From Variovorax fucosicus (GTDB taxonomy: Bacteria > Pseudomonadota > Gammaproteobacteria > Burkholderiales > Burkholderiaceae_C), in assembly GCF_030316825.1 (NCBI RefSeq), contig NZ_JASZYU010000001.1:1488001-1552000 (forward strand): DNA of 64,000 bases, given 5' to 3'. The translations under genes were made by a program, and so were the position numbers. Each line of letters starts with the position of its first letter. Positions within the stretch are counted from its first letter, which is position 1. This document shows positions 40,668 to 51,445 of this stretch, one piece after another. The notes under the pieces were generated by a model. It worked only from the letters and a program-made list of their open reading frames with translations. It did no database searches and was not told the origin of the DNA.

Positions 40668-42073
40668 CCTCCAAGAAACTGATTCCGACCTTGCTGGCCG
40701 CGGCGTTGCTGGCCACCGGCTGCTCGCTGATTCCCACCTACGAACGCCCGGCCGCGCCGGTGCCGACCGTGTTCCCGGGTGATCCGGCGCAGCCGGCCGG
40801 CCCGGCCGCCGCCTCGGTGCCGTGGCAGACATTCTTCACCGATCCGCGCCTGGCGAAGCTGATCGACACCGCGCTGGCCAACAACCGGGATCTGCGCGTG
40901 TCGGTGCTCAACATCGAGCAGGCGCGCGCGCAGTTCCAGGTTCAGCGTTCCGCGCTGTTTCCGGCGGTGGGCCTGACGGGCAGCGGTTCGCGCTCGAGCC
41001 CCAACGCCTTCCAGGCCTTCGACAGCAGCCTGGGCAGCGTGTCGTCGCAGTACAGCGTCAACCTCGGCATCACGGCCTGGGAGCTCGACTTCTTCGGCCG
41101 CATCCGCAGCCTCAAGGACAACGCACTGGCCCAGTACCTGGCCACGGAGGAATCGCGCAAGGCCGCACAGATCAGCCTCATCACCTCGGTGGCGAACGGC
41201 TGGCTGACGCTGCTGGCCGACGAAGAGCTGCTCGACATCACGCGCCAGACGCTGACCACGCGCGAAGACACGCTGCGCCTCACGAAGATGCGCTTCGACA
41301 ACGGCGTCTCGTCGGAAATCGACTTCCAGCTCGCCAACTCGCTGGCCGAGACCGCACGCGCCACCTATGCGCAGCAGCAACGCACGCGCCTGCAGGACGA
41401 GAACGCGCTCGCACTGCTGCTCGGCGCGCCGGTGCCGGCCGAGGCATTGGCGGGCGCCCGCGGCCTGGCCGGTGCTGCACCCATGCCCGATGTGCCGGCC
41501 GGCCTGCCCTCCGACCTGCTGATCGAACGGCCGGACATCCGCGCCGCCGAACAGCAACTGATCGCGGCCAACGCCAACATCGGCGCGGCGCGCGCGGCGT
41601 TCTTTCCGAGGGTGTCGCTGACGACCTCCATCGGCACGGCGAGCACCCAGTTCTCGGGGCTGTTCGACAGCGGCACCAAGGCCTGGAGCTTCGCGCCGCA
41701 GATCACGCTGCCGATCTTCGATGCGGGGCGCAACCAGGCCAACCTGGACTCGGCACGGGCAGGCCGCGAGATCGCGGTGGCGCAATACGAGAAGTCGATC
41801 CAGAGCGCGTTCCGCGAAGTGGGCGACGCACTGGCCGGCCGCGTGACGCTGGGCGAGCAGGCGCGCGCGCTGCGTGCCACGGCGGATGCCGAAGGCGTGC
41901 GCTACAAGCTGGCCGACCTGCGCTATCGCAACGGCATCGCGAGTTCGCTCGACCTGCTCGACTCGCAGCGCTCGCTGTTCACTGCGCAGCAGGCTGCGGT
42001 GCAGGTGCAACTGCAACTGCTCCAGAACCAGGTGGTGCTCTACAAGACCCTGGGCGGCGGCTGGAAGGAATGA
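40664..42073 (+). CDS. Outer-membrane efflux lipoprotein (OprM/NodT/TolC family)
   Basis: Outer-membrane channel of the tripartite pump, 469 residues. Lipobox LLATGCSLIPTYERP, then two repeats of the outer-membrane-factor fold; FFTDPRLAKLIDTALANNRDLRV, ITAWELDFFGRIRSL and LLIERPDIRAAEQQLIAANANIGAARAAFFP are hallmarks of the NodT/OprM branch. It overlaps the pump gene by ATGA, so all three pump parts are made from one transcript. Confidence 0.95.
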   Translation: MTSKKLIPTLLAAALLATGCSLIPTYERPAAPVPTVFPGDPAQPAGPAAASVPWQTFFTDPRLAKLIDTALANNRDLRVSVLNIEQARAQFQVQRSALFPAVGLTGSGSRSSPNAFQAFDSSLGSVSSQYSVNLGITAWELDFFGRIRSLKDNALAQYLATEESRKAAQISLITSVANGWLTLLADEELLDITRQTLTTREDTLRLTKMRFDNGVSSEIDFQLANSLAETARATYAQQQRTRLQDENALALLLGAPVPAEALAGARGLAGAAPMPDVPAGLPSDLLIERPDIRAAEQQLIAANANIGAARAAFFPRVSLTTSIGTASTQFSGLFDSGTKAWSFAPQITLPIFDAGRNQANLDSARAGREIAVAQYEKSIQSAFREVGDALAGRVTLGEQARALRATADAEGVRYKLADLRYRNGIASSLDLLDSQRSLFTAQQAAVQVQLQLLQNQVVLYKTLGGGWKE

Positions 42074-42118
42074 GTGGCGGCCCGGCGGCTGTCTGGAGGG
42101 GGCTGCGAAGGCCCTCTC

Positions 42119-42124
42119 TATAAT
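42119..42124 (+). promoter_or_regulatory. Possible -10 box (TATAAT) for the cytochrome c gene
   Basis: A perfect TATAAT in a GC-rich gap, 51 bp before the cytochrome start codon. No convincing -35 hexamer stands 16-18 bp upstream, so the call rests on the -10 alone. Confidence 0.38.
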
Positions 42125-42174
42125 CCGCCGGTTAACCCCACGCCCCCGAAGAAGCCCCCGATTTTGAGGACGCC

Positions 42175-42843
42175 ATGAGCGCAGACCCGCATTACCAGGC
42201 CACCGAAGACGCCCATACCGGCCCGATCAAGAATCCCAAGCAGCTGCTGCTGGCGGTTTTTTTCTCCTTCGTTGCCCCCATCCTGATCATCGTCGGGCTG
42301 GTTTCGTACGTGGTGTCGGAGTCGCACCCCGCCGGCACCACCACCACCGAGCTCGACCTGTACGGCGTCTCGAAGGACGTGCGTGACCGCGATGTGGCAG
42401 AGCGCCTCAAGCGCGTCGGCTCGATCGAGATCCGCGATGCCAACCGCCCGCTCGCCCTCGGCGAAGCTGTGTTCAAGGGCCAGTGCATCGCCTGCCATGG
42501 CGCGCCCGGCATCCCGGGTGCACCGCACTTCAGCGACGCGGCCGCCTGGGCGCCGCGCATCGGCCAGGGCTATGCCACGCTGCTTGAACATGCGCTCAAG
42601 GGCAAGGGCGCCATGCCGGCGCAAGGCGGCGGCGACTTCGAAGACCTCGAAATCGGCCGTGCCGTGGTCTACATGGCCAACTCGGGCGGCGCCAAGTTCC
42701 CGGTGCCGGATCGCCCGGCCGCCGGTGCAGCACCGGCCGAAGGCGCCGCGTCGGGTGCAGCACCCGCAGCACCCGCAACAGCCGCACCCACGACAGCCGC
42801 CGCCGCGCCTGCAGCGCCTGCCGCCGAAGGCGCCGCCAAGTAG
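42175..42843 (+). CDS. Membrane-anchored c-type cytochrome (cytochrome c5-like)
   Basis: Electron carrier of 222 residues: an N-terminal membrane helix (about 22-45, LLLAVFFSFVAPILIIVGLVSYV) holds it to the inner membrane, and a single haem domain follows with the haem-binding Cys104-Ile-Ala-Cys107-His108 and an axial methionine candidate in KGKGAMPAQGG. The C-terminal 45 residues are Ala/Pro-rich. This architecture is frequent in Burkholderiales cytochrome c5 proteins. A ribosome binding site GAGGA precedes the ATG; a terminator follows. Confidence 0.89.
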   Translation: MSADPHYQATEDAHTGPIKNPKQLLLAVFFSFVAPILIIVGLVSYVVSESHPAGTTTTELDLYGVSKDVRDRDVAERLKRVGSIEIRDANRPLALGEAVFKGQCIACHGAPGIPGAPHFSDAAAWAPRIGQGYATLLEHALKGKGAMPAQGGGDFEDLEIGRAVVYMANSGGAKFPVPDRPAAGAAPAEGAASGAAPAAPATAAPTTAAAAPAAPAAEGAAK

Positions 42844-42864
42844 GCTCGGCGCGCAGCAGCCATC

Positions 42865-42894
42865 AAAAAAGCCGGCCCTGTGGCCGGCTTTTTC
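42865..42894. terminator. Bidirectional terminator between cytochrome c and the convergent gene
   Basis: Nine-bp stem AAGCCGGCC / GGCCGGCTT with a 4-nt loop, A-run on one side and T-run on the other, placed 21 bp after the cytochrome stop and 30 bp before the convergent gene's stop. It could serve both strands. Confidence 0.75.
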
Positions 42895-42923
42895 TTTGCC
42901 TGTTCCGACCTGTTCCTGGGCCG

Positions 42924-43463
42924 CTACGCGTGGGACACGGCGCGCCCGGCCGCCGGGCTCATGACATGGCCGAAGCGTGCGGGCAGGTCGGCCGCCAGCA
43001 CGTCTTCGGGCTGCCAGCGCCCCTGCTCGATCGCCTCGGCGGCCAGCCCCACGTCCTGCGTGTGCACCAGGCCCAGCCCGATCGGCGCCACCAGGTAGAG
43101 CCGCCCCTGTTCGTCGAGCAGGCAGCCGGTCGGCTCCACCGCCACGCCGGTGTGGGCCGTGACCGAAAAATCGGGCTCGCCGATGCGCCACACCAGCGGT
43201 GCCGCCTCCAGCTCGACGTACACGCGCTGCGGCCCGTTCTGGAAGAACCACTGGCCGGCCTCGTCGTGCTCGTAGTTGCGCTGGATGAAGTCGATCAGCT
43301 TGTCGTGCCGCAGCAGCGACCCCTTGGCCGTGGCGAACGGGCCGGCCGCCTGCGTGCGGTCGTCGCGCATGTACCAGTTGCCGCGGGCGTCGAGCCCGAG
43401 CCAGCCGTAGCAATGCGGCACGTTCGGCCACTTGGCAAGCGCCTGTTTGACGATGTCATCCAT
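42924..43463 (-). CDS. Conserved hypothetical protein (Burkholderiales type, unknown function)
   Basis: A 179-residue soluble protein beginning MDDIVKQALAKWPNVPHCYGW and rich in aromatic residues (GNWYMRDDRTQ, QWFFQNGPQRVYVELE). I recall near-identical proteins as a domain-of-unknown-function family in Burkholderiales but cannot give its number with confidence. It overlaps the end of the YheT-like hydrolase gene by 8 bp in the same direction, so the two are translated together. Confidence 0.76.
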   Translation of the reverse strand: MDDIVKQALAKWPNVPHCYGWLGLDARGNWYMRDDRTQAAGPFATAKGSLLRHDKLIDFIQRNYEHDEAGQWFFQNGPQRVYVELEAAPLVWRIGEPDFSVTAHTGVAVEPTGCLLDEQGRLYLVAPIGLGLVHTQDVGLAAEAIEQGRWQPEDVLAADLPARFGHVMSPAAGRAVSHA

Positions 43464-44457
43464 GGGGCAGATTTTGCGCGCCCAGCAGCCAGGCGCCAAC
43501 CGCTTCGGGCATCGCGCCTACATGGCCGGGCGGACGGCCCTGCGGAAAGCCGACATGGCCGCCGTGCGGCGGCTGCCACAGGGTGACGTGGGGGCCGACG
43601 TCCGCCTGGCGCGGCAGGCTCGCGGCCGGCACGAAGGGGTCGTTGGTGGCGTTGACCACCAGCGCGGGAATGCGGATCGCATGCAGGTGCGGCTTGGCGG
43701 AGCCGCGCAACCAGTAGTCGTCGGTGTCGCGAAAGCCGTGCAGCGGCGCGGTGAAGATGTTGTCGAAGGCGTAGAGATCGCGGGCGGCCAGCATGCGCTC
43801 GCGGTCGAACAGGCCCGGGTGCTGCGCCAGCTTGGCCAGCGCCTTCGGCTTCATGGTCGACAGGAACATGCGCGTGTAGACCAGCCGGTTGAAGCCCTGC
43901 CCGATCGCGCGCCCGCCGGCGGCAAGGTCGATCGGCGCCGACACCGCGGCCACGGCGCTGGCAATGCGGCTGGCGCTGTCGCCGGCCTCCTCGGCCCAGC
44001 GCAGCAGCGCATTGCCGCCGAGCGACACGCCGACAGCGAACAGCGCACCGCCGCCTGCCGCATCGTGCCGCGCACGCAGGCGCGCCAGGATCCAGCCGAT
44101 CTCCTCGAAGTCACCCGAGTGGTAGGCCCGTGGCGCCAGGTTCAGCTCGCCGCTGCAGCCGCGGAAATGCGGCACGGCGAAGGCCATGCCGTTCGCGGCG
44201 GCGAAGGCGGCGAACGCCTCGGCGTAGTGGCTGCGCGACGAGCCCTCGAGCCCGTGGAACAGCACCAGCAGCGGCCTGGGCCCCGGTGCAACAGGCCCGT
44301 CGATGAAGTCGACGTCGACGAAGTCGCCGTCCGGCGTGGGCCAGCGCTCGCGCCGGTAGACCGGTGCAGGGCCGTCCAGGCGGCGCGCATAGAGCGCGGG
44401 CCAGATCGTCTGCAGGTTGCCGCCGGGTAGCCAGCGCGGTGCGGTGTACTGCTGCAT
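43456..44457 (-). CDS. YheT family alpha/beta hydrolase
   Basis: Alpha/beta-hydrolase of 333 residues, YheT/ABHD1-3 type. Family marks: YTAPRWLPGGNLQTIWPAL at the N-terminus, LVLFHGLEGSSRSHYAEAF (oxyanion turn), FRGCSGELN, the nucleophile elbow VGVSLGGNALLRW, an Asp in NATNDPFVP and the His in PHGGHVGF. Likely a lipid or ester hydrolase of unknown substrate. It lies between an NTF2-like gene (13 bp upstream) and the conserved hypothetical gene, all on the same strand. Confidence 0.91.
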   Translation of the reverse strand: MQQYTAPRWLPGGNLQTIWPALYARRLDGPAPVYRRERWPTPDGDFVDVDFIDGPVAPGPRPLLVLFHGLEGSSRSHYAEAFAAFAAANGMAFAVPHFRGCSGELNLAPRAYHSGDFEEIGWILARLRARHDAAGGGALFAVGVSLGGNALLRWAEEAGDSASRIASAVAAVSAPIDLAAGGRAIGQGFNRLVYTRMFLSTMKPKALAKLAQHPGLFDRERMLAARDLYAFDNIFTAPLHGFRDTDDYWLRGSAKPHLHAIRIPALVVNATNDPFVPAASLPRQADVGPHVTLWQPPHGGHVGFPQGRPPGHVGAMPEAVGAWLLGAQNLPHG

Positions 44458-44470
44458 CCGTGGTGTCAGG

Positions 44471-44923
44471 TCAGTGAAGGGTTTGCGGCGGGTCGTTGGC
44501 CTCGTCGGGCGCGTGCGCGGCGCCGGGGCTCGCATGGTGCGCCACCATGCGCCAGCCCTGCGCGGTCTTGTGATAGACGTTGGTGGCAAGCACGTAGGCG
44601 TGGCGCGGGCCTTCGGACGTGAGCACTTCGATGCGCTCCAGCACGTTGTGCACCGCGCTCGCCAGCGACTCCACCTTGCGCACGCGCGCCGGTGTCGCAT
44701 GGATCGCGCCGTTGCCGAACATCTGCTCGAACGCCGCGCGGATCGCGCCCGGCCCGACCAGCCGTGGCCCGCCCGGGTGCACGCAGAACATCTCGTCGTC
44801 GTCGGCCCAGCACGCCATCAGCGCCTCGATGTCGCCGCGCTGCAGCGCTTCGTAGAAAGCGGCCTCGACGTCATCGGCAGTGCCGCCGACGCTGACCGCG
44901 GTGCGAGAGGGGGACTTGGGCAT
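44471..44923 (-). CDS. NTF2-like (SnoaL/DUF4440-type) protein
   Basis: A 150-residue single NTF2-fold domain: DDVEAAFYEALQRGDIEALMACWADDDEMFCVHPGG, then AIRAAFEQMF and WRMVAHHASPG. Such proteins include ketosteroid isomerase-like enzymes and many with unknown ligands; no catalytic residue pair lets me choose. It precedes the YheT-like hydrolase by 13 bp. Its promoter region faces the rut operon promoter across 257 bp. Confidence 0.82.
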   Translation of the reverse strand: MPKSPSRTAVSVGGTADDVEAAFYEALQRGDIEALMACWADDDEMFCVHPGGPRLVGPGAIRAAFEQMFGNGAIHATPARVRKVESLASAVHNVLERIEVLTSEGPRHAYVLATNVYHKTAQGWRMVAHHASPGAAHAPDEANDPPQTLH

Positions 44924-45056
44924 GAGAGCAGAGGAAAGGAGGAAGGGCCGGGGCGGGAGTCAACGATTGTGCCGCTTGCACCGGCGCGCCCCATGCACCG
45001 TCAGACGCCATTTGCACCAATGCGTTCCGTGCGCCGAAAGAGTAAGCGCTCCATTT

Positions 45057-45072
45057 TGGACCATTTGGTCAA
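45057..45072. promoter_or_regulatory. RutR-like operator upstream of rutA
   Basis: TGGACCATTTGGTCAA differs at one position from the RutR palindrome I recall for E. coli, TTGACCA-N2-TGGTCAA. It lies about 50 bp upstream of the sigma-54 promoter of the rut operon. A second near-copy lies at 50346-50361. Confidence 0.78.
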
Positions 45073-45093
45073 ACGAGCGACGCCAGACGCGCG

Positions 45094-45118
45094 CAAGTTG
45101 TTGATTTCAAACAACTTG
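45094..45118. promoter_or_regulatory. Perfect inverted repeat CAAGTTGTT-N7-AACAACTTG before rutA
   Basis: A perfect 9-bp inverted repeat with a 7-bp spacer, between the RutR-like site and the sigma-54 promoter (5 bp before the promoter). It has no T-run, so it does not look like a terminator; an operator or a DNA-bending site is more likely. The factor is unknown. Confidence 0.45.
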
Positions 45119-45122
45119 TAGG

Positions 45123-45140
45123 CTGGCACGGGGTATGCAT
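45123..45140 (+). promoter_or_regulatory. Sigma-54 (RpoN) promoter of the rut operon
   Basis: CTGGCACG-N4-ATGCAT: GG at 45125-45126 and GC at 45137-45138 with exactly 10 bases between, the defining sigma-54 spacing. One base differs from the TTGCA consensus at -12. It leaves a leader of about 30 bases before rutA. A TGCACCA element (possible NtrC half-site) lies at 45013-45019. Confidence 0.78.
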
Positions 45141-45180
45141 AGGACGGCTCCATCCACCTTATGACCCAGGAGCGCACCGC

Positions 45181-46293
<1,113 letters not shown>

Positions 46294-46301
46294 GGCGCTC
46301 C

Positions 46302-47093
<792 letters not shown>

Positions 47094-47118
47094 TCTCGTT
47101 TTTCAAGAAGGAGCAACC

Positions 47119-47508
47119 ATGCCCAAGCAAGCCATCATCCCGCCCGGCACCACCACGCCGATCGCCCCCTTCGTGCCCGGCACCATGGCCGACGGTGTCG
47201 TCTACGTGTCGGGCACGCTGCCATTCGACAAGGACAACAACGTGGTTCACGTCGGCGACGCCACGGCGCAGACGCGCCACGTGCTGGAAACCATCAAGAG
47301 CGTGATCACGACGGCCGGCGGCACCATGGACGACGTGACCTTCAACATGATCATGATCAAGGACTGGGCCGACTACGCCAAGGTCAATGCGGTGTACGCC
47401 GAGTACTTTCCGGGCGTGAAGCCGGCGCGCTACTGCATCCAGTGCGGGCTGGTGAAGCCCGACGCGCTGGTGGAAATCGCATCCATTGCACACGTCGGCA
47501 AGCCCTGA
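47119..47508 (+). CDS. rutC: RidA-family aminoacrylate deaminase/peracid-related protein
   Basis: YjgF/RidA-fold trimer subunit of 129 residues: [24 protein letters not shown], then [32 protein letters not shown], with the Arg and Glu of the RidA pocket. In the Rut pathway RutC speeds 3-aminoacrylate hydrolysis. AAGGAG stands nine bases before the ATG at 47119. It sits in the usual rutABC order. Confidence 0.95.
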   Translation: MPKQAIIPPGTTTPIAPFVPGTMADGVVYVSGTLPFDKDNNVVHVGDATAQTRHVLETIKSVITTAGGTMDDVTFNMIMIKDWADYAKVNAVYAEYFPGVKPARYCIQCGLVKPDALVEIASIAHVGKP

Positions 47509-47512
47509 GCCC

Positions 47513-48322
47513 ATGGCGCTGCACACCGAAGTCCACGGCAAGGCGAAGGCCGGCGCGCCGAGCGTGCTGCTGTCCTCCGGCCTCGGCGGCTCGGCCGCCT
47601 TCTGGAAGCCGCAGATTCCCGCGCTGGTCGATGCCGGCTGGCGCGTGGTCGCCTACGACCAGCGCGGCACCGGGCGCAGCCCCGAGGCACTGCCCGCCGG
47701 CCACACCATCGCCGACATGGCGCGCGACGTGGCCGAGGTGCTCGATGTCACCGGCACCGCGCAATGCGTCCTGGTCGGCCATGCACTGGGCGGACTGGTC
47801 GGCCTGCAGCTCGCGCTGGACGCGCCCGAACGCGTTGCCGGGCTCGTGCTGATCAATGCATGGTCCAGGCCCAACCCGCATTCGGCGCGCTGCTTCGACG
47901 CCCGGCTCGCGCTGCTCGGCGCCTGCGGCGCGCGCGCATATGTCGAGGCGCAGCCGATCTTCCTGTACCCGGCCGCCTGGGCCGCGGCGCATGCCGAACA
48001 GGTCAATGCCGAGGTGGAACACGCGGTGGCCCATTTCCCGGGCGAAGCCAACATGCGTGCGCGCATCGCGGCACTGCGCGCCTTCGATGCCGATGCACGA
48101 CTCGCGGACATCGCCACGCCCACGCTGGTGGCCGCTGCGCAGGACGACGTGCTGGTGCCCTGGACCTGCTCGCAGCGCCTGGCCGATGGCCTGCCGCATG
48201 CCACGCTCGACCTGGTGCCGCACGGCGGCCATGCGCACAGCGTGACCGACCCAGACAACTTCAACCGCACGCTGCTCGCCTTCCTGGCGCAGCAAACCAA
48301 CCTGACCGGAATTCCTGCATGA
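47513..48322 (+). CDS. rutD: Alpha/beta hydrolase of the Rut pathway
   Basis: Hydrolase proposed to speed aminoacrylate breakdown to malonic semialdehyde, 269 residues. Motifs: [18 protein letters not shown], the nucleophile-elbow region [16 protein letters not shown] with Ala in place of the usual Ser, Asp in [10 protein letters not shown] and His in PHGGHAHSV. The Ser-to-Ala swap at the elbow (GHALGG) is also found in RutD-type proteins. It begins 4 bp after rutC and overlaps rutE by ATGA. Confidence 0.94.
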   Translation: MALHTEVHGKAKAGAPSVLLSSGLGGSAAFWKPQIPALVDAGWRVVAYDQRGTGRSPEALPAGHTIADMARDVAEVLDVTGTAQCVLVGHALGGLVGLQLALDAPERVAGLVLINAWSRPNPHSARCFDARLALLGACGARAYVEAQPIFLYPAAWAAAHAEQVNAEVEHAVAHFPGEANMRARIAALRAFDADARLADIATPTLVAAAQDDVLVPWTCSQRLADGLPHATLDLVPHGGHAHSVTDPDNFNRTLLAFLAQQTNLTGIPA

Positions 48323-48909
48323 GCCCCGCACTCGACGCCACCGCATTGGCAGCCCTGTTCACCGAAGCGCGCACCCAGAACGGCTGGACGGCCGAGCCCG
48401 TGTCCGACGCGCAGCTCGCACAGATCTACGCGCTCGCGCGCATGGGCCCGACCTCGGCCAACTGCTCGCCCGGACGCTTTGTTTTCGTGCGCACGCCCGA
48501 GGCCAAGCAGCGGCTGGCACCGGCACTGTCGGCCAGCAACTACGACAAGACGATGACCGCACCGGTGACCGTGATCGCCGCCTGGGACACCGCGTTCTAC
48601 GACAAGCTGCCCAAGCTCTTTCCGCACACCGATGCCCGTCCCTGGTTCACCGGCAGCCCGGAGATGGCACACGAAACGGCGTTCCGCAACGGCACCTTGC
48701 AGGCGGCCTACCTGATGCTCGCCGCACGATCGCTCGGGCTCGATGCGGGGCCGATGTCAGGCTTCGACAAGGCCAAGGTCAACGCCGCATTCTTCGCCGG
48801 CACCACCTGGACTGCCAACTTCCTCATCAACCTCGGCCACGGCGACCCGTCGAAGGTTTTCAGCCGCCTGCCGCGGCTGGACTTCGACGAAGCCTGCACG
48901 CTGGCCTGA
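48319..48909 (+). CDS. rutE: Malonic semialdehyde reductase
   Basis: Nitroreductase-fold flavoenzyme (196 aa) that reduces malonic semialdehyde to 3-hydroxypropionate. Family marks: [20 protein letters not shown] at the FMN site, a [26 protein letters not shown] core and the short C-terminus [16 protein letters not shown]. Translation is coupled with rutD through ATGA. Its aldehyde substrate is toxic, which fits the compact operon. Confidence 0.95.
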   Translation: MSPALDATALAALFTEARTQNGWTAEPVSDAQLAQIYALARMGPTSANCSPGRFVFVRTPEAKQRLAPALSASNYDKTMTAPVTVIAAWDTAFYDKLPKLFPHTDARPWFTGSPEMAHETAFRNGTLQAAYLMLAARSLGLDAGPMSGFDKAKVNAAFFAGTTWTANFLINLGHGDPSKVFSRLPRLDFDEACTLA

Positions 48910-48932
48910 CCCCACGCCGCCGGAGCACTCCC

Positions 48933-49478
48933 ATGCTGAACCCGACCATTTCCGCCACCAGCCGCGGCGCCCTGCCCTCCGCGCATGGGGTGGCGCTGCC
49001 CCGCAGCGAATACCGCGATGCCATGGCGAGGCTCGGCGCTGCGGTCAACATCATCACCACCGACGGCGTGGCCGGCCGGGCCGGCTTCACCGCCTCGGCC
49101 GTGTGCAGCGTGACGGACGACCCGCCGACGCTGCTGCTGTGCCTGAACCGCACGGCATCGGTGTACCCGGCCTTCCAGACCAACGGTGTGCTGTGCGTGA
49201 ACGTGCTGGCCGCAGGCCAGCAGACGCTGTCGGGCGTGTTTGGCGGCAAGACGCCCATGGACGAGCGCTTTGCCAGCGCGAACTGGCGCCGCTGCATCAC
49301 CGGCTCGCCAGTGCTCGACGGCGCGGCCGTCTCGTTCGATTGCCGCGTGGTGCGCAGCACCGGCGTCGGCACGCACGACGTGCTGTTCTGCGAAGTGGTG
49401 GCGATCGCCGTCGGTGCGGCTGCGCACGGCCTCATCTACTTCGACCGCCGCTACCACGACCTGCTGCCGCCGCACTGA
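48933..49478 (+). CDS. rutF: FMN reductase partner of RutA
   Basis: NADH:FMN oxidoreductase that supplies reduced flavin to RutA, 181 residues. The flavin-reductase-like fold shows as [17 protein letters not shown]-type start, [26 protein letters not shown] and the [11 protein letters not shown] strand. Last gene of the rut operon; rutR converges on it with a 2-bp gap between stops. No rutG uracil permease gene follows. Confidence 0.94.
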   Translation: MLNPTISATSRGALPSAHGVALPRSEYRDAMARLGAAVNIITTDGVAGRAGFTASAVCSVTDDPPTLLLCLNRTASVYPAFQTNGVLCVNVLAAGQQTLSGVFGGKTPMDERFASANWRRCITGSPVLDGAAVSFDCRVVRSTGVGTHDVLFCEVVAIAVGAAAHGLIYFDRRYHDLLPPH

Positions 49479-49480
49479 AT

Positions 49481-50218
49481 TCAGGGCGGCGGAGCGATGC
49501 CTCCGAGCACGATGCGCTGCACGTTGTCCACCGTCTGCTCGAAGAACTCCGGATCGTCGAGCGTGCGGCCGGTGATGGCCTGCACCTGCACGCCGAAATC
49601 CGCGTAGTGCTGCGTGATCGCCCACAGCGCAAAGATCAGGTGGTGCGGATCCGTCGGCGCCAGCTTGCCGGCCTCGACCCAGGCGCGGATCACTTCCGAC
49701 TTGCGCTCGACCAGCGTGCGCAGCTCGCGGCCGAGCTCGTCGCGCAGCAGCGGCGCGCCCTGGATCATTTCGAGGCAGAACAGGCGCGATGCATCGGGCC
49801 GGTCGCGCGAGATCACCAGCTTGCGGCGGATGTAGTCGCTGATGGCTTCGCGCGGATCCTGCTCGGCGCTGAAGCCGCGCAACGGCTCGAGCCATATGGC
49901 CAGCAGGTCGCGCAGCACGCTCACGTAGAGCTCTTCCTTGTTCGCGAAGTAATAGAGCAGGTTGCTCTTGGAGACATCGGCGCGCGCGGCCACCTGGTCG
50001 AGGCTGGTGCCCTGCAGGCCGAAGCGCGAGAACAGGCCGAGCGCGGCCGCGAGGATGACGCTGCGCTTGTCCTCGATCTGGCGCAGCCGGCGGCTCACGG
50101 CGGCGGGGCTGCGCGTGCCGGGTGCACGCTTGCCCAGCGCGCGCTGCGAGGGCTTGGTCGCCAGCTTGCCAGCCGCGCCTGCGCGCGTGGCGGCCGCCCC
50201 ACCTGTGGTCTTTGGCAT
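49481..50218 (-). CDS. rutR: TetR-family pyrimidine-responsive regulator
   Basis: RutR-type regulator, 245 residues, released from DNA by uracil or thymine in E. coli. After a basic Ala/Gly-rich N-terminal arm (about 1-45, longer than in E. coli), the helix-turn-helix reads KRSVILAAALGLFSRFG, then VAARADVSKSNLLYYFANKEELY, close to RutR. The ligand domain contains SRLFCLEMIQGAPLL and the WAITQHYADFGVQV helix. The ATG at 50218 was chosen from family fit. Its own promoter region (50219-50430) is shared with the dioxygenase-ABC operon and contains a RutR-like box, so it may regulate itself. Confidence 0.93.
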   Translation of the reverse strand: MPKTTGGAAATRAGAAGKLATKPSQRALGKRAPGTRSPAAVSRRLRQIEDKRSVILAAALGLFSRFGLQGTSLDQVAARADVSKSNLLYYFANKEELYVSVLRDLLAIWLEPLRGFSAEQDPREAISDYIRRKLVISRDRPDASRLFCLEMIQGAPLLRDELGRELRTLVERKSEVIRAWVEAGKLAPTDPHHLIFALWAITQHYADFGVQVQAITGRTLDDPEFFEQTVDNVQRIVLGGIAPPP

Positions 50219-50345
50219 GTCCTGTTGCTTTCTTCGATTGCTCTGTGTCCGGTGCATCGCATGCTCGCACGAGTCATACCCGCACCGCGCACCACCGGAA
50301 GGCGCGCGCATGGCCGATGCACCACACGGACGCAGGCTACTGCAT

Positions 50346-50361
50346 TTGTCCATTTGGTCAA
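50346..50361. promoter_or_regulatory. RutR-like operator upstream of the dioxygenase-ABC operon
   Basis: TTGTCCATTTGGTCAA matches TTGACCA-N2-TGGTCAA with one mismatch. It ends 1 bp before the sigma-54 promoter elements, so a bound RutR would touch the promoter. The matching box in front of rutA lies about 50 bp upstream instead. Confidence 0.78.
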
Positions 50362-50362
50362 A

Positions 50363-50380
50363 CTGGCACAGACGTTGCAT
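50363..50380 (+). promoter_or_regulatory. Sigma-54 (RpoN) promoter of the dioxygenase-ABC operon
   Basis: CTGGCACA-N4-TTGCAT: GG at 50365-50366 and GC at 50377-50378 with 10 bases between, nearly perfect consensus. The leader to the ATG at 50431 would be about 40 bases. A TGCACCA element (possible NtrC half-site) is at 50318-50324. Confidence 0.83.
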
Positions 50381-50430
50381 ACCAGCCGTGCTGACGCCCC
50401 TGTTCAGGCGTTGCCCCAAGGATTCAAGGC

Positions 50431-51432
50431 ATGACATTGCTTTCCGTACCGATCATCGATCTCTCGCCCTATTTCTCCGGCACCGCAGCAGGCCGCGCCG
50501 AGGTTGCGCGCAAGGTGGACGAGGCCTGCCGCAGCATCGGCTTTCTCGTCATCACGAACCACGGCATTTCGCCCGAGTTGATCGAGCGCGTGTCGACGCT
50601 GTCGCGCCGCTTCTTCGAGTTGCCGCTGGCCGAGAAGCGCAAGGTCGATCGTCCGCGCGAAGACGCGGTGCGCGGCTACAGCGCGGTTGGCGAGGAGGGC
50701 CTGTCGTACAGCCTCGAAGAGGAAGCGCCGGGCGACCTGAAGGAGTCGTTCTCGACCGGCCCGTCGAACGTGCCCGATGACGAATACCACCGCGGCCCGG
50801 CGGCCGGCCCGCACTTCGAGCCCAACAGCTGGCCCGACATTCCCGGCTTCCGCGAGGCCTGCGAGGCGTACTTCGAGGCGATGAGCGATCTCGCGCGCTC
50901 GCTGATGCGGATCTTCGCGCTCAGCCTCGAGTTGCCCGAGTACTTCTTCGACGACAAGATCAATGAACACATCAGCATGTTCCGCGTGCTGAGCTACCCG
51001 CCGCAGAAAGAGGCGCCGCTGCCCGGCCAGTTGCGTGCCGGCGCGCACAGCGACTACGGCAGCCTCACCATCGTGCTGCCGGACGACAAGGGCCTGCAGG
51101 TGCGCAACAAGGCCGGCGAATGGGTCGACGTGCCGCTGATCCCCGGCGGGCTGGTGGTGAACATTGCCGACCTCATGATGCAGTGGACCAACGACCAGTG
51201 GGTGTCGACCCTGCACCGCGTGGTGAACCCGCCCTTCGAGGCGGCCAGCACCAACCGCCGCCAGTCGCTGGTGTTCTTTCACCAGCCCAACTACGACGCG
51301 ATGGTGGAGTGCCTGCGCAGCTGCCTCGCGCCCGGCGAAAAACCCAAGTACGCGCCGATCTCTTCGGGCGACCACCTGATGTCGAAGTTCGTCAAGCAGA
51401 CCACCTTCGGCGGCACCAAGGCTGCGGCCTGA
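50431..51432 (+). CDS. 2-oxoglutarate/Fe(II) dioxygenase (isopenicillin N synthase-like)
   Basis: Non-haem iron oxygenase of 333 residues. The double-stranded beta-helix ligands are visible: His206 and Asp208 in AGAHSDYGSLTIV, His262 in VSTLHRVVNP, and the 2-oxoglutarate-binding Arg277-x-Ser279 in NRRQSLVFFHQP. The N-terminal DIN-type domain starts VPIIDLSPYFSG. Fungal thymine-7-hydroxylase belongs to this same superfamily branch, and the operon has RutR and sigma-54 control, so oxidation of a nucleobase such as thymine is a reasonable guess but not shown. Confidence 0.93.
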   Translation: MTLLSVPIIDLSPYFSGTAAGRAEVARKVDEACRSIGFLVITNHGISPELIERVSTLSRRFFELPLAEKRKVDRPREDAVRGYSAVGEEGLSYSLEEEAPGDLKESFSTGPSNVPDDEYHRGPAAGPHFEPNSWPDIPGFREACEAYFEAMSDLARSLMRIFALSLELPEYFFDDKINEHISMFRVLSYPPQKEAPLPGQLRAGAHSDYGSLTIVLPDDKGLQVRNKAGEWVDVPLIPGGLVVNIADLMMQWTNDQWVSTLHRVVNPPFEAASTNRRQSLVFFHQPNYDAMVECLRSCLAPGEKPKYAPISSGDHLMSKFVKQTTFGGTKAAA

Positions 51433-51445
51433 ACCCGACGACGCC

